A stretch of DNA of 64,000 nt from Bacteroidota bacterium (GTDB lineage: Bacteria > Bacteroidota > Bacteroidia > NS11-12g > UBA955), in NCBI GenBank assembly GCA_016787485.1, contig JAEUUL010000009.1, positions 62,001 to 126,000 on the forward strand. Direction: 5' to 3'. Every line of letters starts with the position of its first letter. Positions within the stretch are counted from its first letter, which is position 1. The notes below the pieces were generated by a model, which made no database searches, was not told the DNA's origin, and saw nothing but the letters and a program-made list of their open reading frames with translations. Shown here in pieces: positions 9,303 through 17,602 of this stretch. A program made the position numbers and the translations under genes.

Positions 9303-10166
9303 TCAGAGCATATGGGTTTTCATGCTGATATCCAGGGCTTTTACGCTGTGTGTGAGATAACCCAGAGATATAAAATCCACACCAGACTGGGCATATTCTA
9401 CCAGATTGTCCAGATGTATACCACCACTGGCTTCGGTTTCAGCCCGTCCGTTTATGCGTTTCACGGCCTCTTTGCACTGTTCCGGGGTATAATTATCCAG
9501 CATAATCCGGTGCACACCGCCTGTCTGTAATACTTCGTCCACTTCCGCCAGATTGCGTGTTTCAACTTCTATGCGCAAATCCAGATTGTTCTGCTGCAAA
9601 TAAGCCAGCGTTCGTTCTATGGCCGGGCGAATTCCTCCGGCTGAATCCACATGGTTGTCTTTTAGCATAATCATATCATACAGTCCTATCCGGTGATTTG
9701 CACCGCCTCCTGTCTTTACGGCCCATTTCTCCAGCAACCGCAATCCGGGTGTGGTTTTGCGGGTGTCAAGAATCTGTGTATGATAACCTTTAAGCCGGTT
9801 CATTGCCTCAGCGGTTTGGGTTGCGATTCCACTCAGGCGCTGCATGAAATTCAACAATAGCCTTTCTGCGGCCAGCAAACTATGCACACTACCTTCAGCT
9901 TCCGCCACGATGGTACCTGAAGGAATATGGTCGCCATCCCGCTTGTGAACTGTAAGCGATATGCCAGCGTCCAACTGGTGCAAAATAACGCGAGCCAGCT
10001 CTATACCGGCCAGAACACCATCCTGCTTGAATAAAATACGTGAATGACCGATTGTACCCTGAGGAATTGAGGCGATGGAAGAGTGATCCCCATTGCCCAA
10101 ATCTTCGCGGAGACACAGATCGATGAGATGCAGAATTTCTTGACTGCGAAAATCCATAGGCTGCAA
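9303..10166 (-). CDS. nadC: Nicotinate-nucleotide pyrophosphorylase (quinolinate phosphoribosyltransferase)
   Basis: 287 residues, full length for the family. It converts quinolinate and PRPP to nicotinate mononucleotide in de novo NAD synthesis. Diagnostic motifs are EDLGNGDHSS near the N-terminus, LNFMQRLSGIAT, DTRKTTPGLRLLEKWAVKTGGG (R/K ligands for PRPP and quinolinate), the MLKDNH motif and the C-terminal SGGI and SLGYLTHS barrel ends. The first ATG (10166) or the one three codons later could be used. nadA and nadB are not in the window. The small DUF4783 gene just upstream is a common nadC neighbour in this phylum. Confidence 0.96.
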   Translation of the reverse strand: MQPMDFRSQEILHLIDLCLREDLGNGDHSSIASIPQGTIGHSRILFKQDGVLAGIELARVILHQLDAGISLTVHKRDGDHIPSGTIVAEAEGSVHSLLAAERLLLNFMQRLSGIATQTAEAMNRLKGYHTQILDTRKTTPGLRLLEKWAVKTGGGANHRIGLYDMIMLKDNHVDSAGGIRPAIERTLAYLQQNNLDLRIEVETRNLAEVDEVLQTGGVHRIMLDNYTPEQCKEAVKRINGRAETEASGGIHLDNLVEYAQSGVDFISLGYLTHSVKALDISMKTHML

Positions 10167-10174
10167 AATTGAGC

Positions 10175-10558
10175 CTATTTTTCTATTTTCAACTCATGAA
10201 TCCGGATGCTTTGTCCGGAACCCCGGTAAAAAAGACTCACTTTAAAGTCCTGTTGGGACGTTTTGAGGTTCATAATCAGAAAATGCGCGCCGTTATCACT
10301 GTTTCCCTGATTCTGCAATTTGCAGTCTGCAGGGGTGTTTTCCGAGAAAAAATCGGCCAGAATCATACGGGCCTGAGAACGGGAATACACACCCTCTTTT
10401 CCGGGGGTTGTCAATTGCACACTGGGGTTAAAATAGGCTGCAATTTCTTTGGTTTTGCCGGCACCGAACAGATTCAAAAGTTTATCACTGTCTGTCCGCA
10501 TTCCTGGGAAGATGGAAACCACAAGGGCAGAAAGGGCAATAAAAATCGGCGGCGCCAT
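10175..10558 (-). CDS. DUF4783 exported protein
   Basis: 127 residues with an N-terminal signal (MAPPIFIALSALVVSIFPG) and a small SnoaL/NTF2-like body: SDKLLNLFGAGKTKEIAAYF, VQLTTPGKEGVYSRSQA and LFYRGSGQSIRIHELKIEK at the C-terminus. This matches the DUF4783 family, which commonly sits beside nadC in Bacteroidota. The function is unknown. The gene ends 8 bases before nadC on the same strand, so the two probably share a message. An exact TACATTTG -7 box (10581-10574) lies 15 bases before the ATG. Confidence 0.75.
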   Translation of the reverse strand: MAPPIFIALSALVVSIFPGMRTDSDKLLNLFGAGKTKEIAAYFNPSVQLTTPGKEGVYSRSQARMILADFFSENTPADCKLQNQGNSDNGAHFLIMNLKTSQQDFKVSLFYRGSGQSIRIHELKIEK

Positions 10559-10607
10559 TTACCTTTTGTCAGCCAAATGTATGCCAAAAATCGGATTTGA
10601 CCTCAGT

Positions 10608-12818
10608 TCAGGGATTTTTTATCAGGGTTTCAATGGCAACAGACCCTCCGCTGCTCACTTCCAGCATATAGGATCCGGCGGCAATGCCGTTCAGGCTAAT
10701 CTCATGCTTACTTCCGGTTGATCGTGTTTCCAGCACGGTTTGTTCAAGTACATTGTATAATCGTATGGTGCAGGGTTTGCCGTGAAATGCGGACAGGTCC
10801 AGTTTCACCCTGTCTCTGGCGGGGTTGGGATACACACCTACCTTTCGGATATCGGACTTCGGCACGGAGGTGGTTTGGCTGCAATTGCCACCGGCTATGT
10901 GCGACATGTTTGAGAAATCGATATAGCAGGCCCAATTCGGATTGTCTGTAAACGGATTGCGGTTTCCCTGCTGGTTGACCACAAACTCGTGTCTTGCAAT
11001 TTCTCTGTTGGAGGGAGGAAAAGCCAGATTCCACCTTTTCAGAACAGCCTGATCCTGAAGCCGTGTATTGCCACCTGCGGTGCTTGGAATGAGAAAAGGA
11101 GCTGCCTGTTTGTGATAGGTAAGGCATTCATAAAAATTGCAGCGCGCCACCAAACCCTTCGCTTCATCACGGGGCTCATAAGCCATGTTTCCGCTGCTGT
11201 CTTTGCCGAGTTTACCGCCTTTGAAGGTAAAATCCACGGTTTTGAGTTTGTTGTATGGATAATTGCTGCGGATGGAATTGGCCTTATTCTGATGCACCAG
11301 CAGCAGCATATGCAAATCACTGTAATTGGCGCTGTCCTTGTTGGTTTCACCCATCCAGCTGTAAGGATAGGTATGTTCCCTGCTCATGGTATCAAATTTC
11401 AGCGGAGGCTTGAAGGTGTGGTGATGACCGCTGTAGTAGCATTCCACCACCTCTTTGCCTCCTGTGGTATCCCATGCCTCAAATTCCTCACCGATGGTGA
11501 CATCATAATCGCTGTAATCCACCTGATAGTGGGGTTTCACTCTGGCCTGCAATTTTGAAATAAATGCAGGATCTGAAGGCGCAATTCCACTGTAATAGCT
11601 GCCCGGATTGAGGCCTGTGGTTGTTATACTTGTAGTGCCAACGGGGGTTGCCAGATAATTCTCAAATCCTCCATAACCGTTAAATGCATAAAGTTTGGCA
11701 TAATATGTAGTATTGGCTTCAATCCGATCCAAAACCACTTCAGATTCAGGTCCCACCCACATAATCCGGTTATCCCCCACGACCATGCCACGTTCATAAA
11801 TTGTATTATCTGCGGGCGAAACAGCATTATCCACTTTGGACAACATCACCAGATATTTTTCCGCTTTTCCGGCAATGATATTCAGTTTCAAATACCAAGG
11901 GCGGGATTGCACCCAGTTAAAGGTGGTTGTTTCCATTACCGGCTCTGTAGCCAGATTTCCTTTTATGCTGTTGTAATTCAATTTAAAAGGCAAATTCAGA
12001 CTGTCGTTGGACAAAAGTGTTAGTACTGCTTTTCTGCTACCCGCTGCACCCAAAGGTCTGAACCGCACTTGCACTGTAGCTGAACTGCCCGCTTTCACTT
12101 TCAGTGGCAAAGAGTTTAAAACAACAAATTGCAATGCATCCGTACCACCAAAAATTGCACTTGTAATGATTAATGTATCTTTTCCGCCGGTATTTTTTAT
12201 TGTCAGATCCAGCAAGGTGTCATTACCGGGTTGTATTTCCTCATTATTCACACGCTGCTTGCCTTTCCACGAAATCTGCATGTCCGGTTTGGGCCCGGGA
12301 GCAGCTGGTTTTACCAGAATATCGTCAAGAGAAATGTTCCAACCGGAAACCTTCTGGGTATAGTAAAACCGTACATAACGTGATGCGGGTTTTAACCGAA
12401 CCAATTCTGTTGTGTGTACCTTGGTCAGGTTGCTGCCGTCAAATACCTTTACCGTTGTCCACAAAGAACCTGTTGTGCTTTCCTGCACAGTAAAAGTACC
12501 CTGATAGGGAACAGCATTGCCGGTATGTCTGATGGAAAAACTCACAGTATCCGCAACCCCGGAAAACTGAACCTGCACGTAATCACCTGTACCGTCCAGT
12601 CTCAATGCCTGCGGTGCACTCTTGTAATAATTGAAGGAGGTATACACTTTGGTACTGCTGCCTGCAGACAAATAATGCTTCCAGCCGGCTGGCGGATATT
12701 TCACCAGATCCACATCCCAGAAAGAGGGCAAAATTGCCTGGGCCTTTAGTTTAAAGGGGAAGGAGTGTAAGGCGAACAGCAATAACAGCCAACTAAATTG
12801 TTTTACGATTTGGTTCAT
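10608..12818 (-). CDS. Secreted endonuclease I with type IX sorting domain
   Basis: About 736 residues from the ATG at 12818, which begins a clean signal peptide (MNQIVKQFSWLLLLFALHSF, ending LKAQA). The order is a beta-rich/choice-of-anchor region (about 25-190), a CARDB/Ig-like domain (DTLLDLTIKNTGGKDTL), a fibronectin-like segment, then an endonuclease I domain (about 425-650) with SYYSGI, SREHTYPYSWMG, SDLHMLLLVHQNKANSIRSN and PPSNREIARHEFV followed by QGNRNPFTDNP. The C-terminal ~75 residues are a type IX sorting domain (KVGVYPNPARDRVKLDLSAF). The likely role is extracellular DNA or RNA degradation for nutrients. The gene follows the lamin-tail gene with only 5 bases between stop and start. 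Confidence 0.88.
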   Translation of the reverse strand: MNQIVKQFSWLLLLFALHSFPFKLKAQAILPSFWDVDLVKYPPAGWKHYLSAGSSTKVYTSFNYYKSAPQALRLDGTGDYVQVQFSGVADTVSFSIRHTGNAVPYQGTFTVQESTTGSLWTTVKVFDGSNLTKVHTTELVRLKPASRYVRFYYTQKVSGWNISLDDILVKPAAPGPKPDMQISWKGKQRVNNEEIQPGNDTLLDLTIKNTGGKDTLIITSAIFGGTDALQFVVLNSLPLKVKAGSSATVQVRFRPLGAAGSRKAVLTLLSNDSLNLPFKLNYNSIKGNLATEPVMETTTFNWVQSRPWYLKLNIIAGKAEKYLVMLSKVDNAVSPADNTIYERGMVVGDNRIMWVGPESEVVLDRIEANTTYYAKLYAFNGYGGFENYLATPVGTTSITTTGLNPGSYYSGIAPSDPAFISKLQARVKPHYQVDYSDYDVTIGEEFEAWDTTGGKEVVECYYSGHHHTFKPPLKFDTMSREHTYPYSWMGETNKDSANYSDLHMLLLVHQNKANSIRSNYPYNKLKTVDFTFKGGKLGKDSSGNMAYEPRDEAKGLVARCNFYECLTYHKQAAPFLIPSTAGGNTRLQDQAVLKRWNLAFPPSNREIARHEFVVNQQGNRNPFTDNPNWACYIDFSNMSHIAGGNCSQTTSVPKSDIRKVGVYPNPARDRVKLDLSAFHGKPCTIRLYNVLEQTVLETRSTGSKHEISLNGIAAGSYMLEVSSGGSVAIETLIKNP

Positions 12819-12823
12819 TCTGG

Positions 12824-13786
12824 TCAATATTTCATGAGACGACTCTGCAGCATCTTTTGATTGCCCCGGATCCACACAATCTGATACAACCCCGGTGACA
12901 AATGCTGAACATTCAAACGATAGGGGAATCCGGATATTGTGCATTGCAGCACCGTTTTTCCGTGGCTGTCCACAACCTGCAGAATTCCCCCCAAGGCTTT
13001 ATTCCCGGGTGTATTCAACCAAACTGATTCTGCAGCGGGTACCGGATACAGTTGCAGAGGTTCTGCCGGCAATGCTTTCAACCCCGCTGCAAATTTGTTG
13101 CAGTCACAATGATGGGTTCCCAGAGAATCAAAAGTATTTACCGGCCAGTGTGTGTATTCAACAGAAGGATTAAAATAAACGGGATTCTGATTGATTCCCC
13201 GGGTGATATATGGTTTTCTGATCAATGAATGAAGCCGGGTATATTGGGTTCCTTTTCCGGTATAAAACGGAAACGAATCACTCCATCCGGCAATTTCTGA
13301 ACTGCCACTGATAAACGGTCTTTGCCCTATTTTTCCGAGTATATCAACGGCTAAAAACACTCCTCCAAAATTACGTTCAAGACAGATGGCATCATCACCG
13401 TCGAACCATAACGCCGAGTTCTGATTTTTATTCTTACTCAGAAAACCATCGGCTTTTAATAAAAGGGATTTGGCTACTGCGGTATCTTCACCGGTAGCGG
13501 CAGTATCTCTGCGGTCTGGCACATACACCTTCACCTCGTTCGGCCCTATCCATCCACTCAGGGTATCACTGTATGGTGCAGACCAGATGGCATTGCCATT
13601 TTCCCACCGTGTAAGACGGTAATTGCCCAAATAAACAGAATCGCGGCGTGGGTTATAAATTTCAATGGCCTTATTGTTTCCGGTACCGCATACATACTCA
13701 GAAATCAGCAACTCCCAGCACTGGGCATTCAGGTGGTTCGCACTCGAAAGGAGACACGCTGCTGCCAAAATCCACCTCAGACCCAT
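12824..13786 (-). CDS. Secreted lamin-tail-domain protein with type IX sorting domain
   Basis: About 320 residues. The start is set at the ATG at 13786 because an exact TATTTTTG -7 box (13800-13793) lies 6 bases upstream; the in-frame codon at 13819 lies upstream of the promoter. Signal peptide MGLRWILAAACLLSSANHLNA. The lamin-tail (LTD) domain follows: LLISEYVCGTGNNKAIEIYN, then VYLGNYRLTRWENG and SALWFDGDDAICL. The end is a type IX domain (LQLYPVPAAESVWLNTPG, closing with YQIVWIRGNQKML). LTD domains often accompany secreted nucleases and phosphatases, and the endonuclease I gene is directly downstream, so the two are likely co-secreted. Confidence 0.85.
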   Translation of the reverse strand: MGLRWILAAACLLSSANHLNAQCWELLISEYVCGTGNNKAIEIYNPRRDSVYLGNYRLTRWENGNAIWSAPYSDTLSGWIGPNEVKVYVPDRRDTAATGEDTAVAKSLLLKADGFLSKNKNQNSALWFDGDDAICLERNFGGVFLAVDILGKIGQRPFISGSSEIAGWSDSFPFYTGKGTQYTRLHSLIRKPYITRGINQNPVYFNPSVEYTHWPVNTFDSLGTHHCDCNKFAAGLKALPAEPLQLYPVPAAESVWLNTPGNKALGGILQVVDSHGKTVLQCTISGFPYRLNVQHLSPGLYQIVWIRGNQKMLQSRLMKY

Positions 13787-13792
13787 GGATTG

Positions 13793-13800
13793 CAAAAATA
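13793..13800 (-). promoter_or_regulatory. -7 box of the lamin-tail/endonuclease operon
   Basis: TATTTTTG on the minus strand, 6 bases before the ATG at 13786. It decides the start codon of the lamin-tail gene. Confidence 0.55.
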
Positions 13801-13854
13801 CAGGAAAAGGTTGGCGCAATGTTTATTCACTTCACATGCTAACTTTGTGGTGTA

Positions 13855-14583
13855 ATGAATAAGTTTTTGTATCCGGCTCTCTTGTTTTCCCTGATGGGTT
13901 GTGGGTGGTGGAGGCACGCACCGCACATTTCCTACACCCCGGCCCAGACTACTCCGGCAGAAGAAACAGACACACTGGACAACTGCACGAAGCTGCCGGC
14001 AGACAGTTTAAATCAAATGTGCGGTGCCTTTGAAGATACCCTTACAGAAACTGCATTCGGAAATGTGGTGGCAGACAAATGTCTGGCAGACGCTAGTGAA
14101 TACCTTCTCAATCTGTATGGAATGCCCTGCCATGCAGCTGTGATTCCGCCGGGCAGTATCCGTACTTCTCTGGCAGGTCCGATTCTGCATATTAAAGACT
14201 GGTGCTCCGCACTGCCATTGCAAAACCATCGCACCTCCATCATTGTGTTGAAACTCAACGGAAGACAAATGGACAGCCTTTTCTACACCCTGCGCAACCC
14301 GGACAACTGGTATGTGGCAGGCATGAATATCACCTACCACCATGGAGCATGGCTGCAGGCACGCATTCAAAACCAACCATTCGACAGCAGACGCGATTAC
14401 TATATTGCCACCACCCTGGGTATGCCCAAACTGCGTTTTGTACCGCAGGAAATCTGCAAACTTCCCCCTATGAAAACCGCGCATTATCTGCGGGATGCAG
14501 TAATTACAGGATTGCAGAAAGAATACGCCAAAGACAGCATCAACCGCGTGGATTCTGCCCCCAGAATTCTGCACGGACCCTGA
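13855..14583 (+). CDS. Lipoprotein containing only a 5'-nucleotidase C-terminal domain
   Basis: 242 residues with signal peptide and lipobox LMGC (Cys about residue 16). The body matches the 5'-nucleotidase C-terminal (substrate-binding) domain: GNVVADKCLADAS, AVIPPGSIRTSLAGPI (degenerate form of N-x-GGIR), then ALPLQNHRTSIIVLKLNG and YVAGMNITY. The N-terminal metallophosphatase domain that carries the catalytic metals is absent, so the protein alone should not hydrolyse nucleotides. The Gly-Gly of the usual GGIR loop is PGSIR here. The ATG is supported by an exact TAACTTTG box (13840-13847), 7 bases upstream. Confidence 0.8.
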   Translation: MNKFLYPALLFSLMGCGWWRHAPHISYTPAQTTPAEETDTLDNCTKLPADSLNQMCGAFEDTLTETAFGNVVADKCLADASEYLLNLYGMPCHAAVIPPGSIRTSLAGPILHIKDWCSALPLQNHRTSIIVLKLNGRQMDSLFYTLRNPDNWYVAGMNITYHHGAWLQARIQNQPFDSRRDYYIATTLGMPKLRFVPQEICKLPPMKTAHYLRDAVITGLQKEYAKDSINRVDSAPRILHGP

Positions 14584-14624
14584 ATCCCGGCATACCCGCT
14601 TTTTCAACCTTACCTTTGCTGCGA

Positions 14625-15650
14625 TTGGCAGAACAGGAACCCTACAGCGAAGAAGAAGCCGAGCTCTATGAGCATTACCGTTTTGTGGCCGATCCCGGTC
14701 AGGAACCCATGCGCATAGACAAATGGCTCATGCACAAAATAGCCAATGCCAGCCGCAGTAAAATACAGGCAGGTATCGAAGCGGGTGCAGTAAGGGTGAA
14801 TGGGCAAACGGTAAAAAGCAATTACAAAATCAGACCCGGCAATGAGGTGCAGGTTGTATTGCCTGAAGCCCCCAGAGATACCGAGGTAAAACCGGAAAAC
14901 ATACCCCTGAACATTGTGTATGAAGACGAAGTGCTGCTGGTGGTAAACAAACCGGCTGGCATGGTGGTACACCCCGGCTACAACAATTACAACGGCACCC
15001 TGGTAAATGCACTGGTCTACCATTTCGGACAGTTGCCGCAAAAAGATGCAAGCCACAGGCCGGGTTTGGTACACCGGATAGATAAAGACACAAGTGGATT
15101 GCTCGTTATCGGGAAAACCGACTTTGCACTGAGTTTTCTGGCAGAACAATTTTTCGAACACAGCATACACCGTCGCTATCTCGCACTGGTATGGGGAGAA
15201 CCTGCTGAAGACACCGGTACCATCCGCGGTTATCTGGCACGCGATACTTCAGACCGGCGAAAATCAAAAAACTATCTCACGGAGGAAGAAGGCAAACTGG
15301 CCATTACACATTTCAAAGTTTTGGAGAAATATCATTTTGCCAGTCTGGTGGAATGCCGGCTGGAAACCGGCCGCACCCATCAGATCCGCGCACAGATGAG
15401 CAGCATAGGCCATCCCATTTTCAGCGATGAAATGTATGGTGGAAAAGAAATCAGAAAAGGAAGTGCATTGCCCAAATTCAAACAATTTATTGCCAATGCA
15501 TTTGACCAAATGCCGCGACAGGCGCTGCACGCAGCCGAGCTGGGTTTTATTCACCCGATAACCCGGAAAGAACTGTTTTTCACAGCAGAATTGCCGGAAG
15601 ATTTTAAAGGCTTGCTGACCAAAATCAGAGAGTATGTAAGAATGGAATGA
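14625..15650 (+). CDS. rluD: RluD-type 23S rRNA pseudouridine synthase
   Basis: About 341 residues. The reading frame extends far upstream into the previous gene, but an exact TACCTTTG box (14611-14618) sits 6 bases before a TTG at 14625, giving an N-terminus AEQEPYSEEEAELYEHYRF, typical of Bacteroidota RluD. An S4 RNA-binding domain (MRIDKWLMHKIANASRSKIQ) precedes the catalytic domain with the Asp motif HRIDKDTSGLLV. VNKPAGMVVHPG and ECRLETGRTHQIRAQ complete the family pattern. It isomerises uridines in 23S rRNA helix 69 if orthologous to RluD; RluC-like specificity cannot be excluded. It lies 41 bases after the nucleotidase-like gene. Confidence 0.9.
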   Translation: MAEQEPYSEEEAELYEHYRFVADPGQEPMRIDKWLMHKIANASRSKIQAGIEAGAVRVNGQTVKSNYKIRPGNEVQVVLPEAPRDTEVKPENIPLNIVYEDEVLLVVNKPAGMVVHPGYNNYNGTLVNALVYHFGQLPQKDASHRPGLVHRIDKDTSGLLVIGKTDFALSFLAEQFFEHSIHRRYLALVWGEPAEDTGTIRGYLARDTSDRRKSKNYLTEEEGKLAITHFKVLEKYHFASLVECRLETGRTHQIRAQMSSIGHPIFSDEMYGGKEIRKGSALPKFKQFIANAFDQMPRQALHAAELGFIHPITRKELFFTAELPEDFKGLLTKIREYVRME

Positions 15651-15695
15651 CCTTCCATCGCCGTCATACCGTTGCCAGACAATTGAACCGCCCCT

Positions 15696-16301
15696 TTACA
15701 AATCCCTTACCCATTCCATAAAATCACCCTGCAAAGTATAAGCTTTGTCTTTTGCATACCAGGTGTGTAATCGCTTGTGCCATTCTGTTTTGCTCATTTC
15801 CATTTTCCAATTTTTTACCAGATTTTGCAAAACGGCAGGTCTCGGCCCCCAGTGATTCCGGAGCACATCGCCTTCTTTGTTCAATGCAAGGACTGCGGGA
15901 ATACTTTTGGTGCCATTTGTGAGAAACATATCCATTATTTCCGGGTGTTCATCCCGCAAAATATAGCGCGATTCCCAACCACGAGCTGATACAATTTTCT
16001 CAAGGGCCGGAACAATCTGTGCCGCATCCCCACACCAACCTTCCACAATAAAAAGAATTCGGATATCATCGCTTTTTTCCCGCAAAACATTCAGGATTTT
16101 CCCATCGGGAGTAAAATGCTGAAAAATGCGGTGCATGCGGGATACATTGAGGCGGGCATGCTCCAGTCTTTCCGGAGTTTGCTGATTGCCTGTGGTCCTG
16201 CCTTCTGCCAATAATTCTTCAAGCAATGCAATGTACTGCTTCCAGTCCATGGCATTTTCCCAGACATTTTCTTTTATAACCCGTGCAGGTATGCTATCCA
16301 T
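15696..16301 (-). CDS. Cytoplasmic thioredoxin-family protein
   Basis: About 201 residues without a signal peptide. The N-terminal helical part (MDWKQYIALLEELLAEGRTTG) precedes a thioredoxin-like fold with a VEGWCGDA motif, where the second Cys of CxxC is replaced (C-G-D-A), and a cis-Pro region TKSIPAVLALN. This architecture is common in Bacteroidota and Firmicutes (Thioredoxin_9-like). With one Cys it cannot cycle as a classical oxidoreductase. The start is the ATG at 16301; an upstream TTG at 16313 overlaps a near-match -7 box (GAATTTTG). Its physiological role is unknown. Confidence 0.8.
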   Translation of the reverse strand: MDSIPARVIKENVWENAMDWKQYIALLEELLAEGRTTGNQQTPERLEHARLNVSRMHRIFQHFTPDGKILNVLREKSDDIRILFIVEGWCGDAAQIVPALEKIVSARGWESRYILRDEHPEIMDMFLTNGTKSIPAVLALNKEGDVLRNHWGPRPAVLQNLVKNWKMEMSKTEWHKRLHTWYAKDKAYTLQGDFMEWVRDL

Positions 16302-16381
16302 AGATTGATGCAAAATTCAGGAACATAAAAATTCGCATTGCCAACCACGGATTCAACAAGAAAACGGCAGAAACAAGAAGA

Positions 16382-17458
16382 TTACTCGTAGGTAATTTCT
16401 ATTTCGCTGCTGCGGGGCAGACTCTGGCAGGTGAGAACGTATCCTTCGTTGATTTCATCATCGGTGAGGCCTTCCCTTTCCATCATATACACTTCCCCTT
16501 TGTGCACTTTTGCCCTGCAGGTGGTGCATACCCCAACCGTGCAGGAATACGGCGGATCGATGCCATTCTTCATGGCTGCATTCAGCAGGGTGGTCTTTTC
16601 ATCGCAGGTGATGGTTTTGGTTTTACCATACACGTTTACAGTTACCTGTGCACTGCCGTTAAAATCTGCCGGTGGTGCCGGAATTTCTTCCACCTTTTTA
16701 TCAGATACCGGGGCTGCAAAATACTCGTTGTGTATGTTTGATGAAGGGACACCCGCTTTTGCCAATCCTTTCTTCACAATATCCATCATTGGGCTTGGTC
16801 CGCAGATGTAGTAACCGAATTCAGGAAAACGTCCCCCGATTTTCTGATGCAGAATATTCACCACCTTGTCTTCGGTCAGGTATCCTTTGAGCCCGAACCA
16901 GGTAAGCGGCGCAGCATCGTAATTGTGGTATACTTTGAAACGGCCGGAATGTTCTTTTTCCAAACTGGCCAGCTGGTCTTTAAAGATAACTGACTCGGGA
17001 TTCCGGTTGGCATACACCAGGCTCACCTGGCTTCCGGGTTCATCTTTCAGCACGGCTTTGGCAATCCCCATGCAGGGCGTGATGCCACTGCCACCGGCGA
17101 ACAACACATAGTGGTTGTTCCGACCAGACTCAGGAATTACAGTAAATTTACCGAACGGGGGCATCACTTCAATACTGTCTCCGGGTTTCAGATTGTCGTT
17201 CATGTAATTGCTCATGCGACCGTCGTCTACCCTCTTCACGGTTACGCCGGGCTGGGGATCGGTGCCTTCATAGGTGCACAGGCTGTATGAACGGCGAACC
17301 TCCTCGCCATTCTGATGAATACGGAAAGTTAGATATTGACCTGCAGTATACCTGTACAAATCCTTCAGATCTTCCGGAATTTCAAGGTAAAAGGTCTTGG
17401 CGTCCGCAGTTTCAGATTCGGTGCGGGCAATCTTCAGTGTATGAAAAATGTGTTCCAC
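16382..17458 (-). CDS. Ferredoxin-NADP reductase-like flavoprotein with C-terminal 2Fe-2S domain
   Basis: About 358 residues. Domain order is an FAD-binding barrel with RRSYSLCTYEG (RxYS motif), an NAD(P)-binding domain (FAGGSGITPCMGIAKA and YYICGPSPMM), and a plant-type 2Fe-2S ferredoxin domain with CTVGVCTTC plus a later Cys (LTCQSLPR). This is the layout of PaaE and related oxygenase reductases that pass electrons from NAD(P)H to a partner protein. No oxygenase is nearby, so the partner is unknown. The likely start is GTG at 17458: an exact TACCTTTG -7 box (17470-17463) ends 4 bases before it, predicting a leaderless message. Confidence 0.88.
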   Translation of the reverse strand: MEHIFHTLKIARTESETADAKTFYLEIPEDLKDLYRYTAGQYLTFRIHQNGEEVRRSYSLCTYEGTDPQPGVTVKRVDDGRMSNYMNDNLKPGDSIEVMPPFGKFTVIPESGRNNHYVLFAGGSGITPCMGIAKAVLKDEPGSQVSLVYANRNPESVIFKDQLASLEKEHSGRFKVYHNYDAAPLTWFGLKGYLTEDKVVNILHQKIGGRFPEFGYYICGPSPMMDIVKKGLAKAGVPSSNIHNEYFAAPVSDKKVEEIPAPPADFNGSAQVTVNVYGKTKTITCDEKTTLLNAAMKNGIDPPYSCTVGVCTTCRAKVHKGEVYMMEREGLTDDEINEGYVLTCQSLPRSSEIEITYE

Positions 17459-17602
17459 GGTGCAAAGGTACAAATAAGTTAACGCTTGTTAGTCTGCGAT
17501 TGTTTGAAATCACCCAGATCATGTTCAGGTTAAAATTAGGGTAAAATTTCGACAGCAGGTGCTGTGTTTCGTGCAAGAATGGCTAAACTTTGCATATCAG
17601 CC

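Noticed and set aside
14202-14624. N-terminal extension of the rluD frame
   Set aside because: It overlaps the nucleotidase-like gene in another frame, and an exact -7 box just before the TTG at 14625 defines a start that matches the family's normal N-terminus.
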